Assembly (NCBI RefSeq): GCF_000177635.2
Contig: NC_014836.1
Location: forward strand, 1 to 64,000
DNA: 64,000 nucleotides
Direction: 5' to 3'
Origin: Desulfurispirillum indicum S5
Lineage (GTDB): Bacteria; Chrysiogenota; Chrysiogenetes; Chrysiogenales; Chrysiogenaceae
A program made the translations under genes and the position numbers. Positions 8,703 through 16,597 of the stretch are shown here, in pieces. The notes under the pieces were generated by a model, which saw only the letters and a program-made list of their open reading frames with translations, was not told where the DNA came from and made no database searches. Each line of letters opens with the position of its first letter. Position 1 is the stretch's first letter.

Positions 8703-9203
8703 TTAGATTTCGAGTTCTAGGCGTTCTGCGATGAAGGTTGGATCCCAGCCGGGATTGAAAGTGTCGACGTGGGTGAATCCGAGCCGCTCGTATAGGCCAC
8801 GCAGGTTCGGGTGGCAGTCGAGCCGCAGCTTGGCGCACCCCTGCGTTCGCGCGGCATGGCGGCAAGCCTCGATCAGCGCGGAGCTGACACCCCGGCCCGC
8901 ATGTGTCCGTCGCACCGCGAGCTTGTGCAGATATGCGGCCTCCCCCTTGAGGGCGTCGGGCCAGAACTCGGGATCCTCGGCCGACAAGGTGCAACAGCCG
9001 ACGATGCCGTCGCTGCAACTCGCGACTAGGAGCTCGGATCTCAGGACGAAGGTCTCCGCGAATGTCCGGTCGATCCGCGCGACGTCCCAGGCGGGCGTTC
9101 CCTTGGCGGACATCCACGCCGCAGCGTCGTGCATCAGCCGCACAACCTCGTCGATATCACCCGAGCAGGCGACCCGAACGTTCGGAGGCTCCTCGCTGTC
9201 CAT
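8703..9203 (-). CDS. GNAT acetyltransferase, integron orf5
   Basis: The 166-residue protein starting MDSEEPPNVRVA is the familiar orf5 of the class 1 integron 3'-conserved segment. It has a GNAT fold with YLHKLAVRRTHAGRGVSSAL, which forms the acetyl-CoA pyrophosphate loop, and LYERLGFTHV near the end. No substrate is established for it. The open frame continues upstream to 9278, but the 9203 start gives the canonical length. It lies downstream of sul1. Confidence 0.92.
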   Translation of the reverse strand: MDSEEPPNVRVACSGDIDEVVRLMHDAAAWMSAKGTPAWDVARIDRTFAETFVLRSELLVASCSDGIVGCCTLSAEDPEFWPDALKGEAAYLHKLAVRRTHAGRGVSSALIEACRHAARTQGCAKLRLDCHPNLRGLYERLGFTHVDTFNPGWDPTFIAERLELEI

Positions 9204-9328
9204 TCGCTCCCCTGGCGCGGTATGAACCGCCGCCTCATAGTGCATTGATCCTGACGAGCCCAGCATGTCTGCGCCCACCTTCGCGGAACCTGACCAGGGT
9301 CCGCTAGCGGGCGGCCGGAAGGTGAATG

Positions 9329-10168
9329 CTAGGCATGATCTAACCCTCGGTCTCTGGCGTCGCGACTGCGAAATTTCGCGAGGGTTTCCGAGAAGGTGAT
9401 TGCGCTTCGCAGATCTCCAGGCGCGTGGGTGCGGACGTAGTCAGCGCCATTGCCGATCGCGTGAAGTTCCGCCGCAAGGCTCGCTGGACCCAGATCCTTT
9501 ACAGGAAGGCCAACGGTGGCGCCCAAGAAGGATTTCCGCGACACCGAGACCAATAGCGGAAGCCCCAACGCCGACTTCAGCTTTTGAAGGTTCGACAGCA
9601 CGTGCAGCGATGTTTCCGGTGCGGGGCTCAAGAAAAATCCCATCCCCGGATCGAGGATGAGCCGGTCGGCAGCGACCCCGCTCCGTCGCAAGGCGGAAAC
9701 CCGCGCCTCGAAGAACCGCACAATCTCGTCGAGCGCGTCTTCGGGTCGAAGGTGACCGGTGCGGGTGGCGATGCCATCCCGCTGCGCTGAGTGCATAACC
9801 ACCAGCCTGCAGTCCGCCTCAGCAATATCGGGATAGAGCGCAGGGTCAGGAAATCCTTGGATATCGTTCAGGTAGCCCACGCCGCGCTTGAGCGCATAGC
9901 GCTGGGTTTCCGGTTGGAAGCTGTCGATTGAAACACGGTGCATCTGATCGGACAGGGCGTCTAAGAGCGGCGCAATACGTCTGATCTCATCGGCCGGCGA
10001 TACAGGCCTCGCGTCCGGATGGCTGGCGGCCGGTCCGACATCCACGACGTCTGATCCGACTCGCAGCATTTCGATCGCCGCGGTGACAGCGCCGGCGGGG
10101 TCTAGCCGCCGGCTCTCATCGAAGAAGGAGTCCTCGGTGAGATTCAGAATGCCGAACACCGTCACCAT
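9329..10168 (-). CDS. sul1: Sulfonamide-resistant dihydropteroate synthase Sul1
   Basis: The 279-residue protein starting [19 protein letters not shown] is Sul1. It makes dihydropteroate but discriminates against sulfonamides, so it bypasses the chromosomal DHPS. DHPS motifs are visible: [32 protein letters not shown] and [10 protein letters not shown]. The frame is open further upstream to 10255, but the start at 10168 is canonical. It overlaps the end of qacEdelta1 by 7 bp. It is expressed from integron promoters. Confidence 0.98.
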   Translation of the reverse strand: MVTVFGILNLTEDSFFDESRRLDPAGAVTAAIEMLRVGSDVVDVGPAASHPDARPVSPADEIRRIAPLLDALSDQMHRVSIDSFQPETQRYALKRGVGYLNDIQGFPDPALYPDIAEADCRLVVMHSAQRDGIATRTGHLRPEDALDEIVRFFEARVSALRRSGVAADRLILDPGMGFFLSPAPETSLHVLSNLQKLKSALGLPLLVSVSRKSFLGATVGLPVKDLGPASLAAELHAIGNGADYVRTHAPGDLRSAITFSETLAKFRSRDARDRGLDHA

Positions 10169-10509
10169 GGCGTCGGCCTCCGCAGCGACTTCCACGATGG
10201 GGATCGGGCGAGCAAAAAGGCAGCAATTATGAGCCCCATACCTACAAAGCCCCACGCATCAAGCTTTTGCCCATGAAGCAACCAGGCAATGGCTGTAATT
10301 ATGACGACGCCGAGTCCCGACCAGACTGCATAAGCAACACCGACAGGGATGGATTTCAGAACCAGAGAAAGAAAATAAAATGCGATGCCATAACCGATTA
10401 TGACAACGGCGGAAGGGGCAAGCTTAGTAAAGCCCTCGCTAGATTTTAATGCGGATGTTGCGATTACTTCGCCAACTATTGCGATAACAAGAAAAAGCCA
10501 GCCTTTCAT
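10162..10509 (-). CDS. qacEdelta1: Truncated small multidrug resistance efflux protein QacEdelta1
   Basis: This 115-residue SMR-family protein has the Glu-bearing first helix ([20 protein letters not shown]) and four predicted membrane segments. Its C-terminus is replaced by sequence running into sul1, the hallmark qacEdelta1 deletion. It gives at most weak tolerance to quaternary ammonium compounds and dyes. It marks the start of the 3'-conserved segment. Confidence 0.97.
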   Translation of the reverse strand: MKGWLFLVIAIVGEVIATSALKSSEGFTKLAPSAVVIIGYGIAFYFLSLVLKSIPVGVAYAVWSGLGVVIITAIAWLLHGQKLDAWGFVGMGLIIAAFLLARSPSWKSLRRPTPW

Positions 10510-10612
10510 GATATATCTCCCAATTTGTGTAGGGCTTATTATGCACGCTTAAAAATAATAAAAGCAGACTTGACCTGATAGTTTGGCTGTGAGCAATTAT
10601 GTGCTTAGTGCA

Positions 10613-10672
10613 TCTAACGCTTGAGTTAAGCCGCGCCGCGAAGCGGCGTCGGCTTGAACGAATTGTTAGACA
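10613..10672 (-). other. attC site (59-base element) of the aadA1 cassette
   Basis: This 60-bp imperfect inverted repeat lies just after the aadA stop codon. It carries core sites GTTAGAC/GTCTAAC and GTTAGATG at its ends and the central stem GCCGCGCCGCGAAGCGGCGTC. It is the recombination site recognised by IntI1. The cassette from the attI1 junction to here is 856 bp, the usual aadA1 cassette length. Confidence 0.9.
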
Positions 10673-11464
10673 TTATTTGCCGACTACCTTGGTGATCTCG
10701 CCTTTCACGTAGTGAACAAATTCTTCCAACTGATCTGCGCGCGAGGCCAAGCGATCTTCTTCTTGTCCAAGATAAGCCTGTCTAGCTTCAAGTATGACGG
10801 GCTGATACTGGGCCGGCAGGCGCTCCATTGCCCAGTCGGCAGCGACATCCTTCGGCGCGATTTTGCCGGTTACTGCGCTGTACCAAATGCGGGACAACGT
10901 AAGCACTACATTTCGCTCATCGCCAGCCCAGTCGGGCGGCGAGTTCCATAGCGTTAAGGTTTCATTTAGCGCCTCAAATAGATCCTGTTCAGGAACCGGA
11001 TCAAAGAGTTCCTCCGCCGCTGGACCTACCAAGGCAACGCTATGTTCTCTTGCTTTTGTCAGCAAGATAGCCAGATCAATGTCGATCGTGGCTGGCTCGA
11101 AGATACCTGCAAGAATGTCATTGCGCTGCCATTCTCCAAATTGCAGTTCGCGCTTAGCTGGATAACGCCACGGAATGATGTCGTCGTGCACAACAATGGT
11201 GACTTCTACAGCGCGGAGAATCTCGCTCTCTCCAGGGGAAGCCGAAGTTTCCAAAAGGTCGTTGATCAAAGCTCGCCGCGTTGTTTCATCAAGCCTTACG
11301 GTCACCGTAACCAGCAAATCAATATCACTGTGTGGCTTCAGGCCGCCATCCACTGCGGAGCCGTACAAATGTACGGCCAGCAACGTCGGTTCGAGATGGC
11401 GCTCGATGACGCCAACTACCTCTGATAGTTGAGTCGATACTTCGGCGATCACCACTTCCCTCAT
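10673..11464 (-). CDS. aadA1: Aminoglycoside (3'')(9) adenylyltransferase AadA1
   Basis: The 263-residue protein starting MREVVIAEVSTQLSEVV adenylylates streptomycin and spectinomycin. The nucleotidyltransferase motif LYGSAVDGGLKPHSDIDLLV carries the metal-binding Asp pair. I use the start at 11464, the cassette start, rather than the frame extension to 11680, which runs back through attI1. It is the only gene cassette in the integron, immediately next to attI1, and is read from the Pc promoter inside intI1. Confidence 0.98.
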   Translation of the reverse strand: MREVVIAEVSTQLSEVVGVIERHLEPTLLAVHLYGSAVDGGLKPHSDIDLLVTVTVRLDETTRRALINDLLETSASPGESEILRAVEVTIVVHDDIIPWRYPAKRELQFGEWQRNDILAGIFEPATIDIDLAILLTKAREHSVALVGPAAEELFDPVPEQDLFEALNETLTLWNSPPDWAGDERNVVLTLSRIWYSAVTGKIAPKDVAADWAMERLPAQYQPVILEARQAYLGQEEDRLASRADQLEEFVHYVKGEITKVVGK

Positions 11465-11467
11465 GAT

Positions 11468-11534
11468 GTTTAACTTTGTTTTAGGGCGACTGCCCTGCTG
11501 CGTAACATCGTTGCTGCTCCATAACATCAAACAT
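11468..11534 (-). other. attI1 recombination site
   Basis: The region between intI1 and the cassette ends at the core site GTTTAAC (11468-11474; ACAAAGTTAAAC on the minus strand), where aadA1 has inserted. About 65 bp upstream toward intI1 form the attI1 site. The right edge is approximate. Confidence 0.82.
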
Positions 11535-11609
11535 CGACCCACGGCGTAACGCGCTTGCTGCTTGGATGCCCGAGGCATAGACTGTACAAAAAAACAGTCA
11601 TAACAAGCC

Positions 11610-12623
11610 ATGAAAACCGCCACTGCGCCGTTACCACCGCTGCGTTCGGTCAAGGTTCTGGACCAGTTGCGTGAGCGCATACGCTACTTGCATTACAGCT
11701 TACCAACCGAACAGGCTTATGTCCACTGGGTTCGTGCCTTCATCCGTTTCCACGGTGTGCGTCACCCGGCAACCTTGGGCAGCAGCGAAGTCGAGGCATT
11801 TCTGTCCTGGCTGGCGAACGAGCGCAAGGTTTCGGTCTCCACGCATCGTCAGGCATTGGCGGCCTTGCTGTTCTTCTACGGCAAGGTGCTGTGCACGGAT
11901 CTGCCCTGGCTTCAGGAGATCGGAAGACCTCGGCCGTCGCGGCGCTTGCCGGTGGTGCTGACCCCGGATGAAGTGGTTCGCATCCTCGGTTTTCTGGAAG
12001 GCGAGCATCGTTTGTTCGCCCAGCTTCTGTATGGAACGGGCATGCGGATCAGTGAGGGTTTGCAACTGCGGGTCAAGGATCTGGATTTCGATCACGGCAC
12101 GATCATCGTGCGGGAGGGCAAGGGCTCCAAGGATCGGGCCTTGATGTTACCCGAGAGCTTGGCACCCAGCCTGCGCGAGCAGCTGTCGCGTGCACGGGCA
12201 TGGTGGCTGAAGGACCAGGCCGAGGGCCGCAGCGGCGTTGCGCTTCCCGACGCCCTTGAGCGGAAGTATCCGCGCGCCGGGCATTCCTGGCCGTGGTTCT
12301 GGGTTTTTGCGCAGCACACGCATTCGACCGATCCACGGAGCGGTGTCGTGCGTCGCCATCACATGTATGACCAGACCTTTCAGCGCGCCTTCAAACGTGC
12401 CGTAGAACAAGCAGGCATCACGAAGCCCGCCACACCGCACACCCTCCGCCACTCGTTCGCGACGGCCTTGCTCCGCAGCGGTTACGACATTCGAACCGTG
12501 CAGGATCTGCTCGGCCATTCCGACGTCTCTACGACGATGATTTACACGCATGTGCTGAAAGTTGGCGGTGCCGGAGTGCGCTCACCGCTTGATGCGCTGC
12601 CGCCCCTCACTAGTGAGAGGTAG
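11610..12623 (+). CDS. intI1: Class 1 integron integrase IntI1
   Basis: The complete 337-residue tyrosine recombinase captures and shuffles gene cassettes. Catalytic residues are visible: Arg in [11 protein letters not shown], the [17 protein letters not shown] segment of the IntI-specific region, [18 protein letters not shown] with HxxR, and the nucleophile Tyr in [11 protein letters not shown]. It points away from the cassettes, as in all class 1 integrons. Residues Pro32 and His39 match the PcW promoter sequence. Since it is intact, new cassettes could be acquired. Confidence 0.98.
   Translation: MKTATAPLPPLRSVKVLDQLRERIRYLHYSLPTEQAYVHWVRAFIRFHGVRHPATLGSSEVEAFLSWLANERKVSVSTHRQALAALLFFYGKVLCTDLPWLQEIGRPRPSRRLPVVLTPDEVVRILGFLEGEHRLFAQLLYGTGMRISEGLQLRVKDLDFDHGTIIVREGKGSKDRALMLPESLAPSLREQLSRARAWWLKDQAEGRSGVALPDALERKYPRAGHSWPWFWVFAQHTHSTDPRSGVVRRHHMYDQTFQRAFKRAVEQAGITKPATPHTLRHSFATALLRSGYDIRTVQDLLGHSDVSTTMIYTHVLKVGGAGVRSPLDALPPLTSER
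11697..11725 (-). promoter_or_regulatory. Integron cassette promoter Pc, weak variant
   Basis: Within the 5' part of intI1, reading the minus strand, a -35 TGGACA (11720-11725) and a -10 TAAGCT (11697-11702) are separated by 17 bp. This is the weak PcW form. The possible second promoter P2, near 11580-11605, has only a 14-bp spacer between TTGTTA and TACAGT, so it lacks the GGG insertion and should be inactive. Confidence 0.85.
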
Positions 12624-12825
12624 GGCAGCGCAAGTCAATCCTGGCGGATTCACTACCCCTGCGCGAAGGCCATCGGTGCCGCATCGAACGGCCGGTTGCG
12701 GAAAGTCCTCCCTGCGTCCGCTGATGGCCGGCAGCAGCCCGTCGTTGCCTGATGGATCCAACCCCTCCGCTGCTATAGTGCAGTCGGCTTCTGACGTTCA
12801 GTGCAGCCGTCTTCTGAAAACGACA
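12624..12825 (+). other. Outer part of the 5'-conserved segment with terminal repeat IRi
   Basis: No gene lies here. The 25-bp Tn402-type terminal repeat IRi occupies 12801-12825 (GTGCAGCCGTCTTCTGAAAA then CGACA), with a second related 'CTTCTGACGTTCAGTGCAG' block before it. It marks the outer boundary of the class 1 integron. Confidence 0.88.
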
Positions 12826-12990
12826 AAAAGCCCGCGATTAAGCGGGTTTTTCGTTCTCATAAACCTATCTCAAAACCTAATTCTCAATTAGACTGCTATT
12901 TATGACTTTTGAGAAAACAGGGGGGCTTATGGAAAACTGCGAACTTGAGCAACGGCGTTCGGATGCTGCTGGCCAGGACAAGTGTTATTC
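12826..12990. other. 165-bp segment between integron and intact ISPpu12-like element
   Basis: The segment starts with a terminator-like hairpin, CCCGC gattaa GCGGG plus T run, at 12831-12850. It then has AT-rich sequence and a possible start ATG at 12929 after GGGGGG, giving a 46-codon frame that runs into the ISPpu12 left end and stops at 13069. I do not recognise it. It is probably what remains of the molecule that carried the integron before the ISPpu12 copy landed there. Confidence 0.5.
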
Positions 12991-13077
12991 GGGTAAGCGG
13001 ATTAAATGGTTGATCTTACCTTTGCATGAGAGTGAGACAGACCGGCATCTCATCGGATTATCTGGTTGATGCTTCAC

Positions 13078-13485
13078 CTACTGCTGGTGCATGTTTCCTT
13101 CGCTAATTCCAGCAAGAACCCCACACGCCTCAACTTCCCGGTCATCGTTGCAACTCGCTCTCAGTGAAACGAGTTGTTTCTCAAGCGCTTGCAGAGCGGT
13201 TATCTGCGACCGCACATGAGAGATGTGATCATCGAGCAAGGCGTTGACGGCGGTACAAGGCTGATGAGGGTCGTCCTCATAGCTCTGTAGTTCGTGAATC
13301 TCAGCCAGTGACAGGCCCAGGATTCTGCAGCGACGGATGAAGGCCAGCCCCTCACCATGCTTCTCGGTATAGACACGGTAACCGTTGACCTGCCGATCAG
13401 GCGGCGGCAACAAGCCCTGCTGTTCATAGAAGCGGATCGTCTGTGTTTCGACCCCTACCAACTGCGCCAACTGACCAATGCGCAT
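13078..13485 (-). CDS. MerR family heavy-metal regulator (CadR/PbrR-like), copy B
   Basis: Same family and organisation as copy A: MRIGQLAQLVGVETQTIRFYE start, Cys residues in CTAVNALLDDH, SCNDD and ACGVL, and the start at 13485 chosen for the GGAGG site. It differs from copy A at about a dozen residues, for example EQQGLLPPPDRQV in place of ERQGLLPPPGRQE. In MerR wings and dimer helices such changes may alter operator or metal response. It is divergent from czcD copy B. Confidence 0.88.
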   Translation of the reverse strand: MRIGQLAQLVGVETQTIRFYEQQGLLPPPDRQVNGYRVYTEKHGEGLAFIRRCRILGLSLAEIHELQSYEDDPHQPCTAVNALLDDHISHVRSQITALQALEKQLVSLRASCNDDREVEACGVLAGISEGNMHQQ

Positions 13486-13580
13486 CAGCCTCCTCCCCAA
13501 CGGATTCTTTACTCTATTGACCTTATAGTAGCTTTATAGTTTTAAATGGTACCACAACATTATTCAAGTGGAGTCGTATC

Positions 13581-14477
13581 ATGAGCAAATCCTGTGGTGG
13601 CGCCTGTGGCGGTGATGCAACGTCCGCAGCGGATACCGATATACAGGCCTCCTCCGAAGCGCCAGGGAGATGGGTCAGTGTTTATGCCGTGCCGAAGATG
13701 GACTGTCCATCAGAAGAACGAATGATTCGCCTAGCCCTGAACGGCTTTGAGGAGATTCGGGCGCTGTCCTTCGACTTGTCGAACCGCCGGCTGAAGGTCG
13801 TGCATGACGGCGAGGTCGAGCCCGTCACCTCGAAACTGAAGACCTTGGGGCTAGGCGCCTCGCTTCAGGAAACCGTCGCTGCAAATCCGGAGACCATCAA
13901 GGCCCCCGAGTTTTCGGCAGCTTCTGCTAAGCAAGAATCCGGGACCCTGCGCTGGTTGCTCGGCATCAATGCACTTCTGTTCGTGGTGGAAATGACTGCC
14001 GGTCTGATCGCCCAGTCCACCGGCCTCATTGCAGAGTCCCTGGACAATTTTGCCGATGCGGCAGTGTACGGACTCGCTCTTTATGCGGTTGGGCATAGCG
14101 TGAAAAGGCAGGTCCGTGTTGCGCACGTTGCTGGTGTGGTCCAACTGGTTTTGGCTGTTGGCGTGCTCGTAGAGGTGGTGAGACGCTTTGTATTCGGTAG
14201 TGAGCCTGAATCGCTGGTGATGATGGCTATCGCATTCGTCGCATTGATTGCCAATACCAGTTGTCTGCTGCTCATATCCAAACATCGGGAAGGCGGGGCG
14301 CACATGAAGGCTAGCTGGATATTTTCGGCCAACGACGTGGTGATCAACCTGGGGGTCATCACCGCCGGCGCCCTGGTCGCGTGGACCGGTTCCAATTATC
14401 CGGATCTGATTATCGGCACCATCGCGGGGGTCATTGTACTTAACGGTGCCAGACGCATTTTGGCGTTGAAGGGTTAA
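13581..14477 (+). CDS. czcD: Cation diffusion facilitator (CzcD-like), copy B
   Basis: This is the second copy of the 298-residue metal exporter, differing from copy A by two residues (Pro near residue 109, Val near residue 286). It has an N-terminal Cys-rich HMA-like domain and a C-terminal CDF membrane domain with ESLDNFADA and SANDVVINLGV. It is followed 3 bp later by the intact lspA, so czcD, lspA and tnpA probably share a transcript from the metal-responsive promoter. Confidence 0.92.
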   Translation: MSKSCGGACGGDATSAADTDIQASSEAPGRWVSVYAVPKMDCPSEERMIRLALNGFEEIRALSFDLSNRRLKVVHDGEVEPVTSKLKTLGLGASLQETVAANPETIKAPEFSAASAKQESGTLRWLLGINALLFVVEMTAGLIAQSTGLIAESLDNFADAAVYGLALYAVGHSVKRQVRVAHVAGVVQLVLAVGVLVEVVRRFVFGSEPESLVMMAIAFVALIANTSCLLLISKHREGGAHMKASWIFSANDVVINLGVITAGALVAWTGSNYPDLIIGTIAGVIVLNGARRILALKG

Positions 14478-14480
14478 ATA

Positions 14481-14993
14481 ATGCTCATTATTGGCAAAAA
14501 GCTCTCGCCATATGCCCTATTGTCCATATCGGGCCTGCTGGCAGCGTCTGATCAGGCTGTAAAGTGGCTGGTGCAGCAATCAATGGCCTATGGCGAGTAT
14601 GTTTCGGTGACCCCGTTCTTTAACTGGGTGCACCTATGGAACACCGGTGCCGCATTCAGTCTTTTTGCGAATGGTGGAGGCTGGCAGCGCTACTTTTTTA
14701 TCGGAATCGCGGTAGTGGTCTCGATTTTTCTGATCAAGCTGATCCTTGAAAATCGTCATAAAGGAGAAACCATCGCTTACAGTCTTATCCTCGGTGGCGC
14801 CATGGGCAATCTGATTGACCGGGTCTTTCGCGGCTATGTTGTGGATTCCTTTGATTTCTATTGGCGAGACTGGCATTGGCCGGCCTTCAACCTGGCTGAT
14901 ATTGCAATTGTCCTCGGTGCCTTACTTTTCGTTTCCAGCAGCTTGTTGGGTAAAAAAGCAAACACCAATGCCGAGCCGGATGGATCTGACTGA
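14481..14993 (+). CDS. lspA: Signal peptidase II (lipoprotein signal peptidase), ISPpu12 passenger
   Basis: The 170-residue inner-membrane aspartyl protease cleaves prolipoprotein signal peptides. It shows the family blocks DQAVKWLV, NTGAAFSLF, GNLIDRVFRGYVVD and FNLADIAIVLGA, including both catalytic Asp residues. Four membrane segments are evident. It is transposon-borne, so it should duplicate a chromosomal lspA elsewhere. Why ISPpu12 and metal-resistance islands carry lspA is not known to me. Confidence 0.95.
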   Translation: MLIIGKKLSPYALLSISGLLAASDQAVKWLVQQSMAYGEYVSVTPFFNWVHLWNTGAAFSLFANGGGWQRYFFIGIAVVVSIFLIKLILENRHKGETIAYSLILGGAMGNLIDRVFRGYVVDSFDFYWRDWHWPAFNLADIAIVLGALLFVSSSLLGKKANTNAEPDGSD

Positions 14994-15014
14994 CACCTAC
15001 GCCTATACAACACC

Positions 15015-16304
15015 ATGACCGAACTTCCCGGCAACATCCTTCACCTGCCGCAATACCAAGTACTGGGCTGCAAATCAACCGACGACGAAATGCACTTCCA
15101 GGTGGACGTGCCCGATCCCATCGCCTGCGAGGAATGCGTCGTGCAGGGTGAGTTCGTACGGTTCGGCAAGCGTGACGTTCCCTATCGTGATCTGCCCATC
15201 CACGGCAAGCGGGTCACTCTCTGGGTGGTCCGCCGCCGATACACCTGCCGGGCCTGCAAGACAACATTCAGGCCCCAGCTACCGGAGATGGTGGACGGAT
15301 TCCGTATGACACTGCGGCTGCATGAGTACGTGGAGAAGGAATCCTTCAACCACCCCTACACCTTTGTGGCGGCACAGACCGGCCTGGACGAGAAGACGGT
15401 GCGCGACATCTTCAACGCCCGCGCCGAGTTCCTGGGGCGCTGGCACCGCTTCGAGACGCCCCGCATCCTGGGCATTGACGAGCTATACCTGAACAAGCGC
15501 TACCGCTGCATTCTGACCAACATTGAGGAGCGAACCCTGCTCGACCTGCTGGCCACCCGCCGCCAGGACGTGGTGACCAACTACCTGATGAAGCTGAAAG
15601 ACCGGCAGAAGGTCGAGATCGTCAGCATGGACATGTGGAACCCCTACCGGGCAGCGGTCAAGGCTGTGCTGCCCCAGGCCCGTATCGTGGTCGATAAGTT
15701 CCATGTGGTGCGCATGGCCAACGATGCCCTAGAGAGAGTGCGCAAGGGCCTCAGAAAGGAGCTGAAACCGTCCCAGAGCCGGACTCTCAAGGGAGACCGG
15801 AAAATCCTACTGAAACGCGCTCACGAAGTCTCAGACCGGGAGCGCCTCATCATGGAGACCTGGACAGGCGCGTTCCCGCAACTGCTGGCCGCCTACGAGC
15901 ACAAGGAGCGCTTCTACGGCATCTGGGACGCCACCACACGGCTCCAGGCAGAAGCCGCCCTGGACGAGTGGATAGCCACCATCCCGAAGGGCCAAAAGGA
16001 AGTCTGGAGCGATCTGGTCAGGGCAGTGGGAAACTGGCGCGAAGAGACCATGACCTACTTCGAGACGGACATGCCCGTCACCAACGCTTACACGGAGTCC
16101 ATCAACCGACTGGCCAAGGACAAGAACCGTGAAGGGCGCGGTTACTCCTTCGAGGTGATGCGGGCACGAATGCTCTACACCACGAAGCACAAGAAGAAGG
16201 CACCGACTGCGAAGGTCTCTCCTTTCTACAAGAAAACCATCGGTTACGGACTGCCGGACTTCGCAGAGGAACTCAACTACGGAGTCGATCTATCAACCAT
16301 CTGA
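15015..16304 (+). CDS. tnpA: ISL3 family transposase (ISPpu12-like TnpA)
   Basis: The 429-residue protein has an N-terminal zinc-finger region (CEECVVQGEFVRFG, then YTCRACKTTFRPQ), an HTH (AAQTGLDEKTVRDIF) and an ISL3 DDE core. Catalytic positions lie in GIDELYLN, SMDMWNPYR with VVDKFHVVRMAND, and the Glu in TNAYTESINRLAKD. It begins 21 bp after lspA and is intact. It is the likely enzyme for movement of both the single element and the 10.5-kb compound unit. Confidence 0.96.
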   Translation: MTELPGNILHLPQYQVLGCKSTDDEMHFQVDVPDPIACEECVVQGEFVRFGKRDVPYRDLPIHGKRVTLWVVRRRYTCRACKTTFRPQLPEMVDGFRMTLRLHEYVEKESFNHPYTFVAAQTGLDEKTVRDIFNARAEFLGRWHRFETPRILGIDELYLNKRYRCILTNIEERTLLDLLATRRQDVVTNYLMKLKDRQKVEIVSMDMWNPYRAAVKAVLPQARIVVDKFHVVRMANDALERVRKGLRKELKPSQSRTLKGDRKILLKRAHEVSDRERLIMETWTGAFPQLLAAYEHKERFYGIWDATTRLQAEAALDEWIATIPKGQKEVWSDLVRAVGNWREETMTYFETDMPVTNAYTESINRLAKDKNREGRGYSFEVMRARMLYTTKHKKKAPTAKVSPFYKKTIGYGLPDFAEELNYGVDLSTI

Positions 16305-16362
16305 GGGTGGTATCAGATTGATGGGGTGAAGGTGCCCCATCAACCATTAAATCCGTATACCC

Positions 16363-16370
16363 ACTTTTCT
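16363..16370. repeat. 8-bp target-site duplication, right copy
   Basis: ACTTTTCT follows the right inverted repeat and matches 5859-5866 exactly. It ends 12 bp before the -35 box of the leu promoter, so the insertion left that promoter whole. Confidence 0.93.
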
Positions 16371-16382
16371 CACACTATTTTC

Positions 16383-16411
16383 TTGACTTCTGGGCTGGCT
16401 CCTTCTATATC
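16383..16411 (+). promoter_or_regulatory. leu operon promoter
   Basis: TTGACT (16383-16388) and TATATC (16406-16411) are separated by exactly 17 bp. The predicted start of transcription is only a few bases before the leader ATG at 16422. The promoter is intact after transposon insertion, but its upstream region has been replaced. Confidence 0.7.
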
Positions 16412-16421
16412 CTTTGCCACT

Positions 16422-16493
16422 ATGAAAGACGTAACCCCTCACCATCCATCAGTGTCTCTACTCCTGCTTCTGGGTATATACCGGGAAGCGTAG
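16422..16493 (+). CDS. leuL: leu operon leader peptide
   Basis: This 23-residue open frame has five consecutive leucine codons (CTA CTC CTG CTT CTG, all different) near its end and stops at TAG 16491-16493. The following sequence forms a terminator that can be replaced by an antiterminator, as in leu attenuation. A stalled ribosome at the Leu codons when leucyl-tRNA is scarce would free the antiterminator. The ATG would lie almost at the 5' end of the message and no ribosome site is evident, so translation may start leaderless. Confidence 0.8.
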   Translation: MKDVTPHHPSVSLLLLLGIYREA

Positions 16494-16544
16494 GACGTTG
16501 CCACAACACAACCCGCTTCCCCAAGGGAAGTGGGTTTTTTCTTT
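16483..16544 (+). promoter_or_regulatory. Leucine attenuator (antiterminator and terminator)
   Basis: The terminator at 16511-16534 pairs ACCCGCTTCCC with GGGAAGTGGGT, including one G-T pair, and is followed by TTTTTTCTTTT. The segment GGGAAGCG at 16483-16490, at the end of the leader frame, is perfectly complementary to CGCTTCCC at 16514-16521 in the left arm of the terminator, giving an 8-bp antiterminator. The two structures exclude each other. Confidence 0.82.
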
Positions 16545-16597
16545 TCAGGCACTCCTGAAAGCACATTTCTCCTGGGGCAGCAGCACAGGAGAGCCCC

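Larger units (their letters stand above)
5867..16362. mobile_element. 10,496-bp compound transposon: truncated ISPpu12-like + IS6100 + class 1 integron + complete ISPpu12-like
   Basis: The unit starts with the ISL3-type left repeat GGGTAAGCGGATTAAATGG and ends with its imperfect inverted partner (21 of 24 bases) at 16339-16362. Identical 8-bp duplications flank it. Inside are a left-end fragment of an ISPpu12-like element (5867-7377), IS6100 (7378-8257), an In4-type class 1 integron (8258-12825), a 165-bp segment of unknown origin, and a complete 3372-bp ISPpu12-like element (12991-16362) with an intact transposase. The outer duplications indicate that either the whole unit transposed once, or one ISPpu12 copy inserted and a circular integron-bearing molecule then recombined into it. 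Confidence 0.92.
12991..16362. mobile_element. Complete ISPpu12-like element (ISL3 family)
   Basis: It is exactly 3372 bp, the size I recall for ISPpu12 of Pseudomonas putida. It carries the same passenger set: merR-like, czcD-like, lspA and tnpA. Inverted repeats are at 12991-13014 and 16339-16362, matching at 21 of 24 bases. Its right side has the 8-mer ACTTTTCT and its left side TGTTATTC, so this copy alone has no matching duplication. The match of ACTTTTCT is instead with the left end of the truncated copy. Confidence 0.92.

Noticed and set aside
11580-11605. Second integron promoter P2
   Set aside because: TTGTTA and TACAGT are only 14 bp apart; the GGG insertion needed for activity is missing.
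7373-12830. AAAAG as a 5-bp Tn402-type target duplication around the integron
   Set aside because: AAAAG occurs next to IRi (12826-12830) and next to IS6100 (7373-7377), but the left copy belongs to lspA, where it is present in the intact copy too, so the match is probably chance.
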